DNA of 63,358 nucleotides from CAYLYU01 sp964501925 (lineage in GTDB: Bacteria > Pseudomonadota > Zetaproteobacteria > Mariprofundales > Mariprofundaceae). The notes beneath the pieces were generated by a model, which saw nothing but the letters and a program-made list of their open reading frames with translations, searched no databases and was not told where the DNA came from. The stretch is taken from NCBI GenBank assembly GCA_964501925.1, contig CAZCTM010000009.1:1-63358 (forward strand), read 5' to 3'. A program made the translations under genes and the position numbers. Of this stretch, positions 60,761-63,358 are shown in pieces (position 1 is the first letter of the stretch; the number at the start of each line of letters is the position of its first letter).

Positions 60761-61417
60761 ATGGGCATGGAAATACGTTGGTCAAACACGCATTTTCTGC
60801 AGTCCGTCTCCAACGTGGCCCAGTTTCCCCTCCTTCCCCTGCCCAAGGTCGCAATAGCCGGCCATTCCAACGTGGGTAAATCATCCCTGCTGAATTCACT
60901 CTTTGGCCGAAAGAATCTGGTCAAGGTGTCCAAACAGCCCGGACATACACGCCTGCTTAATCTCTTTGTGGTGGATGAGAAACTTCTCATCGTGGATCTG
61001 CCCGGCTATGGCTATGCGCGCGCGCCAAAATCAGAGCAGATGCGCTGGTCCAGACTGATCGAGTCCTATCTGACAGACCGGATGCATCCGGATCTCATTC
61101 TAATGCTGATGGATATTCGCCATGGGCCAAAAGCCATCGATCTGCACCTGATTGAATGGCTGAACATTCAGGGGTTGCGCTGGATTCCCGTCGCCACCAA
61201 AACCGACAAGCTGTCAGGGAACGCACGAAACAGACGCTTGCGGGAAATGTGTGCCGCACTTGGTGGCATGCTCACACCCTTGCCCACCTCCAGTCTGAGC
61301 AGGCGGGGTATCGACGAACTGCGATCCCTTATTGTCCGGGAAATCTATCCTGCCATGTCTAAAGAATGGTCAGAACATTCTCCGGGGGACGACCAATGGC
61401 GGCCTTATCACCCTTAA
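60761..61417 (+). CDS. engB: Ribosome biogenesis GTPase EngB/YsxC
   Basis: 218 residues from ATG 60761 (ATG 60767 is an alternative). TRAFAC GTPase with G1 AGHSNVGKSSLLNSL near residue 32, G3 DLPGYGYA and G4 TKTDKL. It aids late large-subunit ribosome assembly. The last 59 bases overlap the convergent arsC gene; the last about 20 codons after REIYPAMSKEW are not conserved. Confidence 0.95.
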   Translation: MGMEIRWSNTHFLQSVSNVAQFPLLPLPKVAIAGHSNVGKSSLLNSLFGRKNLVKVSKQPGHTRLLNLFVVDEKLLIVDLPGYGYARAPKSEQMRWSRLIESYLTDRMHPDLILMLMDIRHGPKAIDLHLIEWLNIQGLRWIPVATKTDKLSGNARNRRLREMCAALGGMLTPLPTSSLSRRGIDELRSLIVREIYPAMSKEWSEHSPGDDQWRPYHP

Positions 61418-61703
61418 TGACAATGGGGCGCTCGATCAGAATCGGATGTTCAACCATTACCCGGAGCTGATCCTCATGTGAAAGGTTCTTTCCCTTGACG
61501 TATTCCCTGTATTCAGCTTCACCCCTGCGCATCAAGTCCTCGGGCTCCATAGCCAGCAAGTCAAGAATCCGGGCAAGCTCCTCCTCGGAAGGCGGTGTTT
61601 TCAGATATTCGATAATCCTTGTTTCCACTCCCCGATCCTGAAGCAGCTTCAGGGTCGCACGTGATTTGGAACAACGCGGATTGTGATAGATGGTAACAGA
61701 CAT
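61359..61703 (-). CDS. arsC: Arsenate reductase (glutaredoxin-type)
   Basis: 114 residues from the second of two adjacent ATGs (61703), four bases after AGGAGG. Thioredoxin-like fold with the catalytic cysteine in HNPRCSKSR (residues 6-14), substrate Arg in the IERPIVI segment and the GRPPENV tail. It reduces arsenate to arsenite using glutathione and glutaredoxin, though many homologues have other roles (Spx-like). Convergent with and overlapping engB. Confidence 0.94.
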   Translation of the reverse strand: MSVTIYHNPRCSKSRATLKLLQDRGVETRIIEYLKTPPSEEELARILDLLAMEPEDLMRRGEAEYREYVKGKNLSHEDQLRVMVEHPILIERPIVIKGDKAAIGRPPENVLTIL

Positions 61704-61734
61704 CATACCTCCTATTTCCGGAATCTATTTCAAA

Positions 61735-63358
61735 TCAGACCATTTCCAGTGCCGCGTATTTAAGCATCAGGCGTTTCATCCCCGCCAGCCTGAACTGAAC
61801 AGCCACGCGCGTGGCATCACCAACACCTTCGACACTCAGCACCACACCTTCACCAAAGGTTGGATGACGAACATCCGCGCCCACCTGAATTCCACCGGCC
61901 ACCGGCCTCGACCCGCTTGCCTGTGCAGCCGGAGCTTCCCGTTGAAGCACATCAGCGGACACGTCAGCAATAAAACGGCTGGCCAGGGGAAAGAACATGT
62001 CACCAAAGGCCCGGCGCATTCGGGCCGATGTCAGAAGAAGATGATCCCTTGCACGCGTGATACCCACGTACAACAGCCTGCGCTCCTCATCTACATGCTG
62101 GCCACCTTCATCAACGGAACGCTGGTGAGGAATCAATCCTTCCTCCACACCGGCAATGGCCACAGTATCAAACTCCAGACCCTTGGCACGATGAAGGCTC
62201 ATGAGGGATACCGATTCATCACCGGCCTCCTCCTCTCCGCTTTGCAGCAGAGCGGCCCGGTCCATGAAATCCATCGGTGACAGACCCTCGCCCATGGATA
62301 TTTCAATAAAATTCTGGAGGGTGCGAATGTTCTCGATCCTGGATTCTGCCTCAAGCTGGCCTAGGGCCTGCAGAGATGAAAGGTATCCACTGGCCTCAAG
62401 CAGATCCCCAAGCCCGAGGTCGGGTTTACTCAGGGCCTGAGGCCGATGCTCCGAGATCAAGCGAGCCAAAGGGTCAAGTTTTGCGGCCGGCCCTTTACAC
62501 CTGGCAACGGAATCAAGCCAGTCGGCAGCCCGAAGGCCCGATTCAGCAAGCATCCCGGAAATCGCCTCCTGACCCTTGGCTCCAATCCCTCGTTTGGGTT
62601 TATTGCATATGCGCAGCAGGTGAAGGGTATCCGCACACCTGTGCAGCAATGCCCAGTAGGCCAGCGCATCTTTGATTTCCATGCGTTCGAAGAAGCCCAC
62701 GCCACCGATGACCCGATAGGGTATGTCGTCCTCCCGAATAACCTGTTCAATCGGCAGGGACTGTCGATTGGAACGGTACAGGACTGCCATCTGCCGCCAT
62801 GGCACTCCCAGTCTATGCCTTGATTTCAGGAACTCCCTGATCCTCCTTGCCTCATCATATTCATCATTGCAAACCAGCCATCGAGGCAGGGGCCCATGCT
62901 TGCGGGTCGTTTTCAAAATCTTTTCATGCCGGTCCCGGTTTTCGCTGATAACGGCATTCGCAAGCGCGAGAATCGCACCCGTTGAACGGTAGTTCTCTTC
63001 CAGCCGATGCACCTCGGCCTCATCCCAGACCTTTTCAAACTCAAGAATGTGGCGAACATCCGCCCCTCGCCAGCCGTAAATCCCCTGATCGTCATCGCCC
63101 ACGACCGTGAGATTCCGATGTTCCGCACAGAGAAGCTGTAACCACTGCTGCTGAACCGGATTGGTGTCCTGGTATTCATCCACAAGCACATGATCGAACC
63201 GGGAACTGATCGTCCTTGCGACCTCCCGTTCATTCTTCATCAGGATCACAATGTTCAGGAGAAGATCACCAAAATCCATTCTGCCCAAACGCCTGAGTTC
63301 ATCCTGATAGGCCGTGTATAGCTCCCTCAGATTCACGCCGTTCCAGATTTCATCGCTC
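61735..63358 (-). CDS. UvrD/PcrA-type DNA helicase, N-terminal part outside window
   Basis: The frame is open to the right edge. Visible motifs belong to the central and C-terminal parts of superfamily 1A helicases: LVDEYQDTNPVQQQW (motif II), VVGDDDQGIYGWRGAD (motif III), RLEENYRST (motif IV), VSLMSLHRAKGLEFD (motif V) and YVGITRARDHL (motif VI). The C-terminus (DVRHPTFGEGVVLSV) is a Tudor-like domain as in PcrA. The Walker A region lies beyond 63358. It unwinds DNA during repair and replication restart. Confidence 0.95.
   Translation of the reverse strand, partial: SDEIWNGVNLRELYTAYQDELRRLGRMDFGDLLLNIVILMKNEREVARTISSRFDHVLVDEYQDTNPVQQQWLQLLCAEHRNLTVVGDDDQGIYGWRGADVRHILEFEKVWDEAEVHRLEENYRSTGAILALANAVISENRDRHEKILKTTRKHGPLPRWLVCNDEYDEARRIREFLKSRHRLGVPWRQMAVLYRSNRQSLPIEQVIREDDIPYRVIGGVGFFERMEIKDALAYWALLHRCADTLHLLRICNKPKRGIGAKGQEAISGMLAESGLRAADWLDSVARCKGPAAKLDPLARLISEHRPQALSKPDLGLGDLLEASGYLSSLQALGQLEAESRIENIRTLQNFIEISMGEGLSPMDFMDRAALLQSGEEEAGDESVSLMSLHRAKGLEFDTVAIAGVEEGLIPHQRSVDEGGQHVDEERRLLYVGITRARDHLLLTSARMRRAFGDMFFPLASRFIADVSADVLQREAPAAQASGSRPVAGGIQVGADVRHPTFGEGVVLSVEGVGDATRVAVQFRLAGMKRLMLKYAALEMV

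Noticed and set aside
1..63358. tRNA, rRNA, CRISPR arrays, insertion sequences or integrases
   Set aside because: None recognised by eye; the RM islands show no integrase and no obvious attachment-site repeats.

Overview
This 63.4 kb window is dense, moderately GC-rich bacterial chromosome. Gene content points to a Gram-negative Pseudomonadota bacterium: LipB, RecN, XseB/IspA/Dxs, NtrB/NtrC, DusB, type II dehydroquinase beside AccB/AccC, phosphatidylserine synthase and decarboxylase, Sec and Tat export signals. Cytochrome c maturation is of the ResB/CcsA type (system II). A bacteriohemerythrin, a b-type cytochrome and a small dihaem c-type cytochrome fit a microaerophilic or respiratory life style. 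I suspect a Zetaproteobacterium or similar lineage, but this is only an impression from gene combinations. No rRNA, tRNA, CRISPR array or insertion sequence was recognised.

Layout. (1) 1-4527, minus strand: an unusual type I restriction-modification locus running off the left edge, hsdM-hsdS-DUF6161 membrane/coiled-coil protein-DUF262 protein, each joined to the next by a 4-base ATGA overlap. (2) 4.7-13.6 kb: small secreted and redox genes (DUF3617, hemerythrin, Sel1 repeats, EF-hand, exported MsrA/MsrB, SlyD-like isomerase, SGNH hydrolase, cytochrome b, HAD and Nudix), then aroC and fabI. (3) 13.7-18.8 kb: tgpA, DUF58 and moxR with a small metallopeptidase and a nucleoside-sugar epimerase-like gene. 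(4) 18.8-33.1 kb: HAD, rho, a TPR gene, aroQ-accB-accC, leuA with an apparent leucine attenuator, pssA-psd, lipB, an outer-membrane DUF481 protein, xseB-ispA-dxs-tlyA, and a YbjQ gene broken by an in-frame TGA. (5) 33.1-41.5 kb, minus strand: a second, unrelated type I RM island, hsdR-[higB-higA/ImmA]-hsdR tail copy-hsdS-NYN nuclease-hsdM. (6) 41.5-63.4 kb: core genes: acetyltransferase, recN, nadK, cytochrome c, PuuD-like membrane protein, gmhB, plsC, a DEAD-box helicase, purH-purD-purE, a TsaC-like gene with no usual start codon, resB-ccsA, galU-tsaB, ntrC-ntrB, dusB, engB, arsC and a uvrD/pcrA-type helicase cut by the right edge.

The two RM loci are the accessory part of the window. In the right-hand one a toxin-antitoxin/protease cassette sits between hsdR and hsdS and is flanked by two copies of the hsdR 3' end. 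The NYN-hsdM pair has its own promoter, followed at once by a nested hairpin and a U-rich tract. The clearest regulatory find in the core genome is upstream of leuA: a promoter overlapping the pssA stop codon, a 26-codon leader ORF with seven leucine codons, an 11-bp intrinsic terminator, and a competing antiterminator pairing.
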